A DNA stretch of 64,000 bases from contig JBDQQY010000004.1 in the NCBI GenBank assembly GCA_039889035.1, positions 1 through 64,000 of the forward strand. The letters run 5' to 3'. Under the pieces are notes generated by a model, which did no database searches, was not told where the DNA came from, and saw nothing but the letters and a program-made list of their open reading frames with translations. Below, piece after piece: positions 34,335 through 42,503 of the stretch (the stretch's first letter is position 1; each line of letters starts with the position of its first letter). A program made the position numbers and the translations under genes. The stretch is from Plantactinospora sp039889035. GTDB lineage: Bacteria; Actinomycetota; Actinomycetes; Mycobacteriales; Micromonosporaceae.

Positions 34335-34371
34335 CGAAAAGCCCCGGGCTTCAGGAGCCCGGGGCTTTTCG
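34335..34371 (-). terminator. Very strong terminator-like hairpin in the chorismate mutase 5' leader
   Basis: CGAAAAGCCCCGGGCT / AGCCCGGGGCTTTTCG: perfect 16-bp stem, 5-nt loop, with a T-run on both strands. It lies 46 bp upstream of the aroQ ATG and 220 bp upstream of pcrA. A second hairpin (ACGGCT, CCGG-ACTC-CCGG, AGCCGT) follows at about 34394-34421. The position suits a transcription attenuator of aroQ or the end of a small RNA on the minus strand. Confidence 0.75.
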
Positions 34372-34578
34372 TAGGTCATGTTCAGGCGCGACCCACGGCT
34401 GCCGGACTCCCGGAGCCGTAGTAAAAGTAAGGCTGCACCCGATGGATCACGGGTTGAGTATGCCCAGCCAGCGGTGTCTTGGCAAGCGCATCGGCGATGC
34501 CCGGAAGGCGACGGGCCGGAACAATCCGGCCGAGGCGGGTACGGGCCCGGCGGAGGCGTACCTGTCGGCCCGGCGGCA

Positions 34579-34584
34579 TAGACT
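34579..34584 (+). promoter_or_regulatory. -10 box of a probable leaderless pcrA promoter
   Basis: TAGACT ends 9 nt before the pcrA ATG at 34594, with no Shine-Dalgarno in between. Confidence 0.45.
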
Positions 34585-34593
34585 CGCGGGGCG

Positions 34594-36999
34594 ATGCATG
34601 CTCTCTTCGAACCTCCGCCGCCCTCCGTCCCTCCGGCCCAGAGCGCGCCCCGGCACCGGCCGTCCGGCCCCGACCCGCAGGCCCTGCTGGCCGGGCTGAA
34701 CGGGCCACAGCGGGACGCGGTGACCCACTCCGGGGCGCCATTGCTGATCGTTGCGGGCGCCGGCTCGGGCAAGACCCGGGTGCTGACCCACCGGATCGCC
34801 TACCTGCTCGCCGCCCGGGACGTGCATCCGGGGCAGATCATCGCGATCACCTTCACCAACAAGGCGGCCGGGGAGATGAAGGACCGGGTCGCCGCGCTGG
34901 TCGGGCCCCGGGCCCGGCTGATGTGGGTCTCGACGTTCCACTCCGCCTGCGTACGCATCCTGCGGGCCGAGCACGAGCACGCCGGCCTGAAGTCGACGTT
35001 CTCGATCTACGACGCCGACGACTCGCGCCGGCTGATGCAGTTGGTCACCCGGGAGCTGGACCTCGACCCGAAGCGCTATCCGGCCCGGGGGCTGACCACC
35101 CAGGTCTCCAACCTGAAGAACGAGCTGATCGACCCGGAGACGTTCGCCGCCCGGGCGAACGGGCCGAACGAGCGGGCGCTGGCCGAGGCGTACACGCTCT
35201 ACCAGCGGCGGCTGACCGAGGCGCACGCACTCGACTTCGACGACCTGATCATGACGACGGTGCACCTGCTCCAGTCGCACCCGCACGTCGCCGAGAGCTA
35301 CCGCCGCCGGTTCCGGCACGTACTGGTCGACGAATACCAGGACACCAACCACGCGCAGTACACCCTGGTCAAGGAGCTGGTCGGCGGCACGCCCGGGGTC
35401 GAGCCGGCCGAGCTGTGCGTGGTCGGCGACGCCGACCAGTCGATCTACGCGTTCCGCGGCGCCACCATCCGGAACATCCTGGAGTTCGAGCGGGACTTCA
35501 CCGACGCCCGGACCATCCTGCTGGAGCAGAACTACCGCTCCACCCAGACGATCCTCAACGCGGCCAACGCGGTGATCGAGCGCAACAGCTCGCGCAAGCC
35601 GAAGCGGCTGTGGAGCGAGGAGGGCGCGGGGGAGCAGATCGTCGGCTACGTTGCTGACACCGAGCACGCCGAGGCGGACTGGGTGGGCCGGGAGATCGAC
35701 CGGCTCTGTGACGCCGGGGCGGCCCGCCCCGGCGACGTCGCGGTCTTCTACCGCACCAACGCGCAGTCCCGGGTCTTCGAAGAAGTCTTCATCCGGGTCG
35801 GGCTCCCCTACAAGGTGGTCGGCGGGGTCCGGTTCTACGAGCGCAAGGAGGTCCGGGACGCCCTGGCCTACCTCCGTGCCGTGGTAAACGACGACGACAC
35901 GGTGAGCATCCGGCGGATCCTCAACACTCCCCGCCGGGGCATCGGCGACCGGGCCGAGGCCTGCGTGGAGGCGCTGGCCACCCGGGACCGGGTCTCGTTC
36001 GGCGCGGCGCTGCGCCGGGCGTCCGAGGCGCCGGGCATCTCCACCCGGTCGGCCAACGCGATCGCCGAGTTCGTCACCCTGCTCGACGGGCTGCGGGAGC
36101 TGGCCGAGACCGCCCTGCCGGAGGAGGTGCTGGAGGCGGTGCTGACCCGCTCCGGCTACCTCGGCGAGCTGGAGGAGAGCATCGACCCGCAGGACGCCGG
36201 CCGGGTGGAGAACCTCCAGGAGCTGGTCAGCGTCGCCCGGGAATACACCGAACGGGTGGAGGCGCTGACCGACGAGGGCGCTCCCGGTGCCACCCTGGCC
36301 GGCTTCCTGGAGCAGGTCGCGCTGGTCGCCGACGCCGACCAGGTGCCGTCGGACGACCCCGACCACCAGGGTGTGGTCACCCTGATGACCCTGCACACCG
36401 CCAAGGGGCTGGAGTTCCCGGTGGTCTTCCTGACCGGGCTGGAGGACGGCGTCTTCCCGCACCTGCGGGCGCTCGGCGACAACCGGGAGCTGGAGGAGGA
36501 GCGCCGGCTGGCGTACGTCGGGATCACCCGGGCCCGCAAGCGGCTCTACCTGTCCCGGGCGGTCACGCGGTCGGCCTGGGGGCAGCCGTCCTACAACCCG
36601 CCGTCCCGGTTCGTCGACGAGTTGCCGGGCGACCTGGTCCGCTGGGAGCGCACCGGGGCCGCCTACACCTCGTGGTCCGGGACGGGCGGCGGCGTGGGTG
36701 GCCGGTCCGGCGCCGAGGACCGGTCCGGCGCCTACCGGGGCGGCGGCTTCTCCGGGGGTACGCCGAAGGCCGCCCAGCTCGCCTCACGGCTCGGCATCGA
36801 CGGCAGCCGGCTCAGTACCGCGAGCGAGCTGAAGCAGCCGCCCAAGGTCGCTGCCGGGGACCGGGTCAACCACCAGCGCTACGGCCTCGGCCGGGTGCTG
36901 GCGGTCGAGGGGCACGGTCCGGGTGCCCGGGCCCAGATCGACTTCGGCGACCAGACGCTCTGGCTGGTGCTCCGGCACGCCCCGATCGACAAACTCTGA
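34594..36999 (+). CDS. pcrA: ATP-dependent DNA helicase UvrD/PcrA
   Basis: 801 aa. SF1A helicase motifs in order: Q-motif LNGPQRDAVTHSG; motif I GAGSGKT (residues 55-61); Ia AITFTNKAAGEMKDR; II LVDEYQDTN; III VVGDADQSIYAFRGA; IV LEQNYRSTQTILNAAN; V VTLMTLHTAKGLEFPVVF; VI RRLAYVGITRARK. The C-terminal Tudor-like end (GDRVNHQRYGLGRVLAVEG) is the PcrA type that contacts RNA polymerase. A 3'-5' helicase for repair and for removing protein roadblocks. The first ~25 residues are Pro-rich and not conserved. Convergent with the regulator gene, 6 bp between stops. Confidence 0.98.
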   Translation: MHALFEPPPPSVPPAQSAPRHRPSGPDPQALLAGLNGPQRDAVTHSGAPLLIVAGAGSGKTRVLTHRIAYLLAARDVHPGQIIAITFTNKAAGEMKDRVAALVGPRARLMWVSTFHSACVRILRAEHEHAGLKSTFSIYDADDSRRLMQLVTRELDLDPKRYPARGLTTQVSNLKNELIDPETFAARANGPNERALAEAYTLYQRRLTEAHALDFDDLIMTTVHLLQSHPHVAESYRRRFRHVLVDEYQDTNHAQYTLVKELVGGTPGVEPAELCVVGDADQSIYAFRGATIRNILEFERDFTDARTILLEQNYRSTQTILNAANAVIERNSSRKPKRLWSEEGAGEQIVGYVADTEHAEADWVGREIDRLCDAGAARPGDVAVFYRTNAQSRVFEEVFIRVGLPYKVVGGVRFYERKEVRDALAYLRAVVNDDDTVSIRRILNTPRRGIGDRAEACVEALATRDRVSFGAALRRASEAPGISTRSANAIAEFVTLLDGLRELAETALPEEVLEAVLTRSGYLGELEESIDPQDAGRVENLQELVSVAREYTERVEALTDEGAPGATLAGFLEQVALVADADQVPSDDPDHQGVVTLMTLHTAKGLEFPVVFLTGLEDGVFPHLRALGDNRELEEERRLAYVGITRARKRLYLSRAVTRSAWGQPSYNPPSRFVDELPGDLVRWERTGAAYTSWSGTGGGVGGRSGAEDRSGAYRGGGFSGGTPKAAQLASRLGIDGSRLSTASELKQPPKVAAGDRVNHQRYGLGRVLAVEGHGPGARAQIDFGDQTLWLVLRHAPIDKL

Positions 37000-37005
37000 C
37001 CGCCG

Positions 37006-38013
37006 CTACCCGGCGGCCCGCTCCGCCTGCGTTCCGGTCGCCCGTTCCACCTGCGCTCCGGCGCCGCGCTCTTCGACGAGGGTGGCGAAGCCGCCGAGCA
37101 GGGCGTGCAGTCCCGTCTCGAAGAGCCGGTCGAGGTCGAGGTCGTAGCCGGTCCGGGCGAAGCTCGCCAGCAGCCGCGCGTAGTTCGGGTGGTCGCCGGA
37201 GCCGGCCAGTGCGTCCATCGCGGGCCCCTGGCGCGTGATCCACTCTTCCTCGGAGAGGCCGGTGGCGGCCCTGGCCTGGGTCTCCCGCTCCAGGTGCACG
37301 GCGAGGCCCTGCACGAAGCTGTAGATCAGCACGTTCAGGTCCAGCATGGTGCTCGGGTCGAGCCCGAGGCCGTCCAGCGCGGCGAGCACCCACTCGCCGT
37401 GCACCATGAGGTTGGGCAGTGGCAGCGGCCGGGTCAGCGGGCTGAGCTGTGCGAGCCAGGGATGCCGGCGGTGCAGCGCCCAGAGCGTACGGGCGCCCAG
37501 TTCCAGCCGGTCCCGCCAGTCCTCGGGGGCGGGGTCCGGATAGCCCCGCTCGCCGTACGCCGCGTCGGCCATCAGCAGGACGAGTTCCTCCTTGCTGTGC
37601 ACGTACCGGTACGGCGACATGGTCGCCACGCCGAGCCGGGCCGCCACCCCGCGCATCGAGAGCGCCTCCAGTCCTTCGGTGTCGGCGATGTCGAGGGCGG
37701 CCCGGACGACCCGCTCCCGGGTCAGTTCGGTCTCGGCGGGCCGGGGTGCCGGGGACTCGGTGCGCCGCCGGGGGCGGGCCGGTGCCGGCTCGGGGGCGGC
37801 CACCACCGTGCCGACCCGGGGCTGGGCCCGCACCGCTCCCTGCTGGCTGAGCGTGGTCAGCGCCCGGGTGGCGGTGGCGAGGGCCACGTTCCAGTCGCGG
37901 GCGAGCTGCCGGACCGACGGCACCCGGTCGCCGGGCCGGAGTTCACCGTCGGCGATTCGGCGCCGGATCTCCGCGACGATCCGCAGGTACGGCGGTTCAC
38001 CGCTCGTCGCCAC
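37006..38013 (-). CDS. GntR-TetR hybrid transcriptional regulator
   Basis: 335 aa. Residues ~8-75 are a GntR winged helix (YLRIVAEIRRRIADGELRPG, VPSVRQLARDWNVALATATRAL). Residues ~100-155 are a TetR helix-turn-helix (LTRERVVRAALDIADTEGLE, MRGVAARLGVATMSPYRYVH). The rest is a TetR C-terminal ligand-binding domain. Two DNA-binding modules in one chain are unusual but known in actinobacteria. Divergent from a flavin monooxygenase; two identical 16-bp palindromes lie in the 154-bp gap. It probably represses both genes and responds to a small aromatic or antibiotic-like ligand (inference). Confidence 0.9.
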   Translation of the reverse strand: MATSGEPPYLRIVAEIRRRIADGELRPGDRVPSVRQLARDWNVALATATRALTTLSQQGAVRAQPRVGTVVAAPEPAPARPRRRTESPAPRPAETELTRERVVRAALDIADTEGLEALSMRGVAARLGVATMSPYRYVHSKEELVLLMADAAYGERGYPDPAPEDWRDRLELGARTLWALHRRHPWLAQLSPLTRPLPLPNLMVHGEWVLAALDGLGLDPSTMLDLNVLIYSFVQGLAVHLERETQARAATGLSEEEWITRQGPAMDALAGSGDHPNYARLLASFARTGYDLDLDRLFETGLHALLGGFATLVEERGAGAQVERATGTQAERAAG

Positions 38014-38030
38014 CGCTCACCTCCCGTCTC

Positions 38031-38046
38031 TCTGTACTAGGACAGA
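38031..38046. promoter_or_regulatory. Operator copy 1 for the GntR-TetR regulator
   Basis: TCTGTACTAGGACAGA, a palindrome apart from one central pair (TCTGT-A-CTAG-G-ACAGA). It begins 18 bp upstream of the regulator start. Confidence 0.72.
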
Positions 38047-38075
38047 GGCTAGCCGAAACCTCGCTATTCAGCGAC

Positions 38076-38091
38076 TCTGTACTAGGACAGA
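38076..38091. promoter_or_regulatory. Operator copy 2 for the GntR-TetR regulator
   Basis: The same 16 bp as copy 1, repeated without a mismatch 45 bp away (about four helical turns) and 77 bp before the monooxygenase start. Confidence 0.72.
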
Positions 38092-38167
38092 CTCTCACAT
38101 TTCCCGTTGCCAGCGCTGAATATACGCCGTACATTTGCCTCACGTACGAGGTATGAGGAGAGGGCAG

Positions 38168-39277
38168 ATGGACAGTGTTCTGATCTCCGGCGCCAGCGTC
38201 GCCGGACCCGCGCTGGCGTACTGGCTGCGCCGGCGGGACTTCGCGGTGACCGTGGTCGAGCGCGCCCCGGCGCCCCGCCCCGGCGGCCAGGCGATCGACG
38301 TGCGCGGGGTGGCGCTGGACGTGGTCGACCGGATGGACATGCTGGCGGCGCTGCGCCAGGTGCGTACCCGCACCCGGGGCATGTCGATGCTGGACGGCGA
38401 CGGCAACGAGGTCATGCGCTCGACCGAGGTGGCCCTGAGCAGTGGCCGGCTCGACGGCGACGACATCGAGGTGCTCCGCGAGGACCTCACCGGCCTGCTG
38501 CATGCCCGGACCCGCGACGACGTGGAGTACCTCTTCGGTGACTCGGTCACCGAGTTGACGCAGCGGGACGACGGGGTGCGGGTGCGTTTCGAGCGGGCCG
38601 AGCCGCGTACCTTCGACCTGGTCGTCGGGGCCGACGGCCTGCACTCGACGGTACGGCGGCTCGCCTTCGGCCCGGAGGCGGACCACGTGACGCACCTCGG
38701 CACCTATCTGGCGATCTTCACCGCCGAGAACCTGCTCGACCTGGACCACTGGCAGGTCTGGATGCGGGACGGCTCGGCCGGCTGCGGCATCTACCCGGTT
38801 CGCGACAACACCGAGCTCCGGGTCAACCTCGGCTTCGAGTCCGCCCCGATCGAGTACGACTTCCGGGACACCGAGCAGCAGCGCCGGCTGGTCGCCGAGC
38901 GGCTCGGCGGACTGCGCTGGGAGATCCCCCGCCTGCTGGAGGCGATGTGGCGGGCGCCGGACTTCTACTTCGACGCGATGGCACAGGTCCGGATGGAGAG
39001 CTGGACGCGGGGCCGGGTGACCCTGCTCGGCGACGCCGGCTTCTGTCCCTCACCCCTGTCCGGTCAGGGCACCAGCCTGGCGCTGGTCGGCGCCTACGTA
39101 CTCGCCGACGAGCTGGGCTCCGCAGCCGGCGACCACTCGGCGGCACTGCACCGGTACGAGCGGCGGATGCGCCCGTTCGTGCTGCTCAACCAGGCACTCG
39201 CCACCGAGAACCCGGGTGGCCCGGCCGCCGAGGAGTCGATCGACCGGGCCAAGCGGGCCATCACGCTCGACCGCTGA
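38168..39277 (+). CDS. FAD-dependent monooxygenase (PHBH/TetX-like)
   Basis: 369 aa from ATG 38168 (GAGGAG upstream). The Rossmann FAD motif is VLISGASVAGPALAYWL, followed by VVERAPAPRPGGQAIDVRG. The DG motif VVGADGLHSTVRRL and GD motif TLLGDAGFCPSPLSGQGTSL are in place. The class A flavoprotein monooxygenase family includes aromatic hydroxylases, antibiotic tailoring enzymes and Tet(X)-type inactivators; the substrate cannot be read from the sequence. Divergent from and probably controlled by the GntR-TetR regulator, suggesting an inducible detoxification pair. Stop is 6 bp from the convergent M23 gene. Confidence 0.9.
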   Translation: MDSVLISGASVAGPALAYWLRRRDFAVTVVERAPAPRPGGQAIDVRGVALDVVDRMDMLAALRQVRTRTRGMSMLDGDGNEVMRSTEVALSSGRLDGDDIEVLREDLTGLLHARTRDDVEYLFGDSVTELTQRDDGVRVRFERAEPRTFDLVVGADGLHSTVRRLAFGPEADHVTHLGTYLAIFTAENLLDLDHWQVWMRDGSAGCGIYPVRDNTELRVNLGFESAPIEYDFRDTEQQRRLVAERLGGLRWEIPRLLEAMWRAPDFYFDAMAQVRMESWTRGRVTLLGDAGFCPSPLSGQGTSLALVGAYVLADELGSAAGDHSAALHRYERRMRPFVLLNQALATENPGGPAAEESIDRAKRAITLDR

Positions 39278-39283
39278 CCCGGC

Positions 39284-40105
39284 TCAGCAGCCCAGGTCCA
39301 CCCCACGGGCCCGCATCCACGGCGCCGGGTCGACCTGGTTCCACAGCCCGTTGTGCACCTCGAAGTGCAGGTGCGGCCCGGTGGCATCGCCGGTGGCACC
39401 CTCGTACCCGATCACCTGGCCGGGCTTGACCCGCTGCCCGACGCTGACCACGGTCCGGTTCTGGTGGGCGTAGTGGGTGAGCCAGCCGTTGCCGTGGTCG
39501 ACGACCACCGAGATGCCGTACCCGGCGAAGGCCCAGCCGGCGTCGACGACCGTGCCGGCTCCGGCGGCCCGGATCGGGGTGTCCGCCGGCATCGCCAGGT
39601 CGATGCCGGCGTGCATCGTCCCCCAGCGCATCCCGTAGCAGGAGGTGACGCTGGCGCCCGGCATCGGGTCGACCCAGGCGGGCGCCTTCCGACTCGCGGT
39701 CGGGTTGGCCGCCTCGGCGGACGCGCTGCTCCGGCTCGGCTTGGCGGTCGGCGGCCGGGTGGTCGCGGCGGCGCTCGGCGTGGGCGTCGCGGTCGGGGCC
39801 GGGGAGGTCGTCGGGCTGGCGGCCTCCCGCGCGGCCCGGTCGGCGCGCTGCGCGGCGGCGGCCCGGGCCGATTCCTCCGCGGCCACCGAGACCCGGTCGG
39901 CCGGCCGGTCGTCGCCGACGGCCACCGCCGTCACCGCGCCGGCCACGCCGAGGCCGAGCAGGGCAACCAGCCCGGGTACGAGGTACCGGCGCCGGCCGCC
40001 GGTCCGGTGCCGGGCGACGCCGGACCGTCCGGTACGCCGGCTCGGGCCGGACTCGGCGGCCGGGTGCTCGGCCGTCTCGGGCTGGTGCGGATCTGTCTCC
40101 GGCAC
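39284..40105 (-). CDS. M23 (LytM) family peptidoglycan endopeptidase, membrane-anchored, A
   Basis: 273 aa from GTG 40105 (AAGGGA upstream). A cytoplasmic N-terminus is followed by one TM helix (YLVPGLVALLGLGVAGAVTAV), a Ser/Thr/Pro/Ala-rich stalk and the LytM domain from about residue 150. Zinc ligands: HAGIDLA (H and D) and HLHFEVH (last H); VTSCYGMRWG precedes them as usual. Cleaves stem-peptide cross-links. Tandem with a second M23 gene, 270 bp apart, with the upstream gene's terminator in the gap. Confidence 0.92.
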   Translation of the reverse strand: MPETDPHQPETAEHPAAESGPSRRTGRSGVARHRTGGRRRYLVPGLVALLGLGVAGAVTAVAVGDDRPADRVSVAAEESARAAAAQRADRAAREAASPTTSPAPTATPTPSAAATTRPPTAKPSRSSASAEAANPTASRKAPAWVDPMPGASVTSCYGMRWGTMHAGIDLAMPADTPIRAAGAGTVVDAGWAFAGYGISVVVDHGNGWLTHYAHQNRTVVSVGQRVKPGQVIGYEGATGDATGPHLHFEVHNGLWNQVDPAPWMRARGVDLGC

Positions 40106-40328
40106 GACGGGTCCCTTCTGGGTGGGGCGTGGACCCGGGAAATGGTGGTAGGCGCGGCGGTGCCACGCCGGCACGGGGCCGCCAGTCACGGACGACGGTC
40201 GGACGGCGGCAGCACGGTTATGCCGGAAATCGCCCTTGATAGCCGCTATCTCGACCGCCGTGGCTGTGTGATCCGGCACAGTCCGCGGTGTGGCGGAGGA
40301 AACTTCGTGGGGCACCGGGCACAAGAAA

Positions 40329-40356
40329 ACCGCCCGACCGGTTTCGATCGGGCGGT
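40329..40356 (-). terminator. Intrinsic terminator of M23 gene B
   Basis: ACCGCCCGA / TCGGGCGGT 9-bp stem. On the minus strand it is followed by TTTTCTT, a proper T-run. It begins 20 bp after the stop of M23 gene B. Confidence 0.85.
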
Positions 40357-40375
40357 AAAGCGGCGTGACGCGGGG

Positions 40376-41107
40376 TCAGGACGCGGCTACGTCGGTGTAC
40401 AGATCGTCGACTTGTAGCTGGATGTCCACTCCCCGGTCCCGCAGGTAGGGGATCGGGTCGGTCGGCTTGCCGTTGACATGCAGCTCGAGGTGCAGGTGCG
40501 AGCCGTAGGAGTGGCCGGTGTTGCCGACCATGCCGAGCTGGTCGCCGGCCTTGACCTCCTGCCCCTCGCTGACCAGTAGCTGCGAGGAGTGCCCGTAGAT
40601 GGACTCGGTGCCGTCGGGGTGCTGGACGATCACGCAGTAGCCGTACCCGCCGAACCAGCCGGCCTTGGTCACCGTGCCCCCGTGCACCGCGTTGTACGGG
40701 GTCCCCTCGGGAGCGGCCAGGTCGATGCCGGCGTGCAGCTTGTTCCACTTCATCCCGTACGGCGAGGTGAAGCTGTAGTTGTCGAGCGGAAGCCGCCAGA
40801 CATCGGGGGCGGCGGCCAGGGTGGAGGCGAGCCCGTCGGCCCGGTCGTCGTCCCGGGACGCGGCGCCCTGCTGGGCGTCGGCGGCCCGCGCGCTCAGGTC
40901 CTCGCTGGTGGCGGCGGCCTTCTCCAGGTCCGCCAGTGCGGAGGGGCTGACCGCCTTGGCGTCGGGCAGGGCCCCCGCGCCGAGCGCGACGACACCGGCT
41001 CCGACGAACGCGGTGGTGACAACAGCGGCGTAGCGGCTGCGCGGAGGTGTGGGGACGCGGCGTCGCCCTCGATAGCGATCGGGCTCAGACGACAGGCGCT
41101 GGCGCAC
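40376..41107 (-). CDS. M23 (LytM) family peptidoglycan endopeptidase, B
   Basis: 243 aa from GTG 41107 (GGAGGG 5 nt upstream). A basic N-terminus is followed by one hydrophobic signal/anchor helix (AAVVTTAFVGAGVVALGAGA), a short predicted coiled coil (ALADLEKAAATSEDLSARAA) and a LytM domain with HAGIDLA and SHLHLELH as zinc ligands. It shares the architecture and several stretches with the neighbouring M23 protein (HAGIDLA, GYG, GHSYGSHLH versus GDATGPHLH). Likely extracytoplasmic. Its 5' region is long (551 bp to the divergent gene). Confidence 0.92.
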   Translation of the reverse strand: MRQRLSSEPDRYRGRRRVPTPPRSRYAAVVTTAFVGAGVVALGAGALPDAKAVSPSALADLEKAAATSEDLSARAADAQQGAASRDDDRADGLASTLAAAPDVWRLPLDNYSFTSPYGMKWNKLHAGIDLAAPEGTPYNAVHGGTVTKAGWFGGYGYCVIVQHPDGTESIYGHSSQLLVSEGQEVKAGDQLGMVGNTGHSYGSHLHLELHVNGKPTDPIPYLRDRGVDIQLQVDDLYTDVAAS

Positions 41108-41658
41108 GCACACCCTCCGTTGTCGGGTCAGTGTTGCGACCGTGACCGATGTTCGACGATCGAGGTGAACTCCGGTTGACCGCGTTGTCGCTCGGTCGTG
41201 GACCTGATGACAACCGTGGGCCACGGTAGCCAACCCCTAGGCGCGCCACAAGTCGCAGCGCCAGATTGCCGGTGCGCTGTGTGGTTGTGCGTCATGGAAT
41301 GCCATATCTCGTAACCTTTTGCGATCGGCCTCGTTAGTAGCGCTCCGTTACTTTAGGTGCAGCAGGGTGTCATCGATCCGACTCGTGTCGGAGCCTCCTC
41401 CAAGGACTCCCTAGGGGTATGGCCGGACGGGGTTCCCGGGTGCGGCGGCGTGTCGGCCGGGGCGCGCCGGGCCACTGTCGCGTCGGCGCACCGTCGGCGC
41501 GCGGGTGCCCTGTCGGTGCGCCGCCCCGCCCGCTTCCGGGCACCATGCGCCGCCTGCTCCCGGGGCCCGTCGTCCCGGGGAGTTCCCGGGGGGCCGGCCG
41601 GCGGGTTACCGTTCGTTAAGGTAACTCCGGTCGGGTGTCCAGGAGAGGTGTCGCGCTG
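41108..41658. promoter_or_regulatory. 551-bp divergent region between M23 gene B and the B12-binding gene
   Basis: No gene seen. Features: a small hairpin TCCGAC-TCGT-GTCGGA (41377-41392); a CCGTGG/CCACGG palindrome near 41216-41228; an A/T-richer segment 41280-41360 that could hold the M23 promoter; and an inverted repeat GTTACC-N9-GGTAAC at 41605-41625 containing TAAGGT, a possible -10 for the B12-binding gene. No riboswitch consensus (ydaO, cobalamin) was recognised. Confidence 0.35.
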
Positions 41659-42066
41659 ATGAGTTCTCGGATCCGGGTGGTCGTCGCCAAGCCTGGCCTG
41701 GACGGGCACGACCGGGGGGCGAAGGTGGTCGCCCGGGCCCTGCGGGACGCCGGGATGGAAGTCATCTACACCGGCCTGCACCAGACGCCCGAGCAGATCG
41801 TCGAGACGGCGATCCAGGAGGACGCCGACGCGATCGGCCTCTCCGTGCTCTCCGGGGCGCACATGACGCTCTTCCGCCGGGTACTGGAACTGCTCGCCGA
41901 ACGGGACGTGACGGACCTGGTCGTGTTCGGCGGCGGGATCATCCCGGACGCGGACATCCCGGAGCTGGAGCGGCTCGGCGTGGCCAGGATATTCACCCCG
42001 GGTGCCACCACCGGCTCGATCGTGGAGTGGGTCCGGAGCAACGTGGGCCAACCGGTCGTCGGCTGA
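41659..42066 (+). CDS. Cobalamin-binding protein (small subunit of acyl-CoA mutase type)
   Basis: 135 aa, only the B12-binding Rossmann domain. It has the base-off signature LDGHDRG (DxHxxG), then SVLSGAH (S-x-L) and the GGxxP-type GGGIIPDADI. VRVVVAKPGLDGHDRGAKV-type starts and this length match the small (IcmB-like) subunits that pair with a separate substrate-binding subunit to isomerise acyl-CoA such as isobutyryl- or methylmalonyl-CoA. The large subunit is not in the window. RBS AGGAGAGG about 10 nt before ATG 41659. Stand-alone gene with its own terminator. Confidence 0.9.
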   Translation: MSSRIRVVVAKPGLDGHDRGAKVVARALRDAGMEVIYTGLHQTPEQIVETAIQEDADAIGLSVLSGAHMTLFRRVLELLAERDVTDLVVFGGGIIPDADIPELERLGVARIFTPGATTGSIVEWVRSNVGQPVVG

Positions 42067-42129
42067 CCGCCACGACCCGCCGTAGCCCGACGGTCGGACG
42101 GCTCCGGGGCGTACTCCGCGGAAATGGGG

Positions 42130-42166
42130 GAGAGGCCGGACGCACCCCTCACACGTCCGGCCTCTC
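42130..42166 (+). terminator. Hairpin terminator of the B12-binding gene
   Basis: GAGAGGCCGGACG / CGTCCGGCCTCTC, perfect 13-bp stem with an 11-nt loop, 63 bp after the stop codon. Confidence 0.8.
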
Positions 42167-42398
42167 TATGCGCGATGCCCCGCCGCCACCCCTCGACCGA
42201 CAGGGCATCGGCCGTCTTCGTCATCGCGCTTCCCCCAGCGCTCCGACATCAGACTCAACGACGTCCCTTACGCCGGGTTACGCCGCCCGGGAAATCTTTT
42301 CCCCGGCCACCGCCGACCCGCGACCGCGACAGCGGCCGGCCTGCTGTGCGTTACCGCACACCGAGCACCCACGTGGATGCCCGGCGTGCTCACCTCGC

Positions 42399-42404
42399 TA
42401 GGCT
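42399..42404 (+). promoter_or_regulatory. Candidate -10 box upstream of sucC
   Basis: TAGGCT, about 100 bp before the sucC start. The 337-bp gap 42167-42503 has no convincing gene; no clear -35 was seen. Confidence 0.35.
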
Positions 42405-42503
42405 GCGGCCGATGGCCTGTTCGTGCGTACAGCAGGCCCAACTCATTCACACGCTGGCGGCGGTGCGACGGCGCGCCGCGGAGACGGGACGGGACGCGCA
42501 ATC

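Noticed and set aside
34372..34460. tRNA gene next to the aroQ hairpin
   Set aside because: The region has two stem-loops but no T-loop GGTTCRANTCC word and no four-arm cloverleaf; no tRNA was found anywhere in the window.
41108..41400. ydaO (c-di-AMP) riboswitch in front of M23 gene B
   Set aside because: Expected from the biology of actinobacterial wall hydrolases, but the core words (GGGGGAACC, AGGGAA, AACCCGUCAG) are absent on either strand.
42167..42503. Short ORFs between the B12-binding gene and sucC
   Set aside because: No RBS, Arg/Pro-rich, no similarity to anything recognised; the stretch is likely the sucC promoter region.
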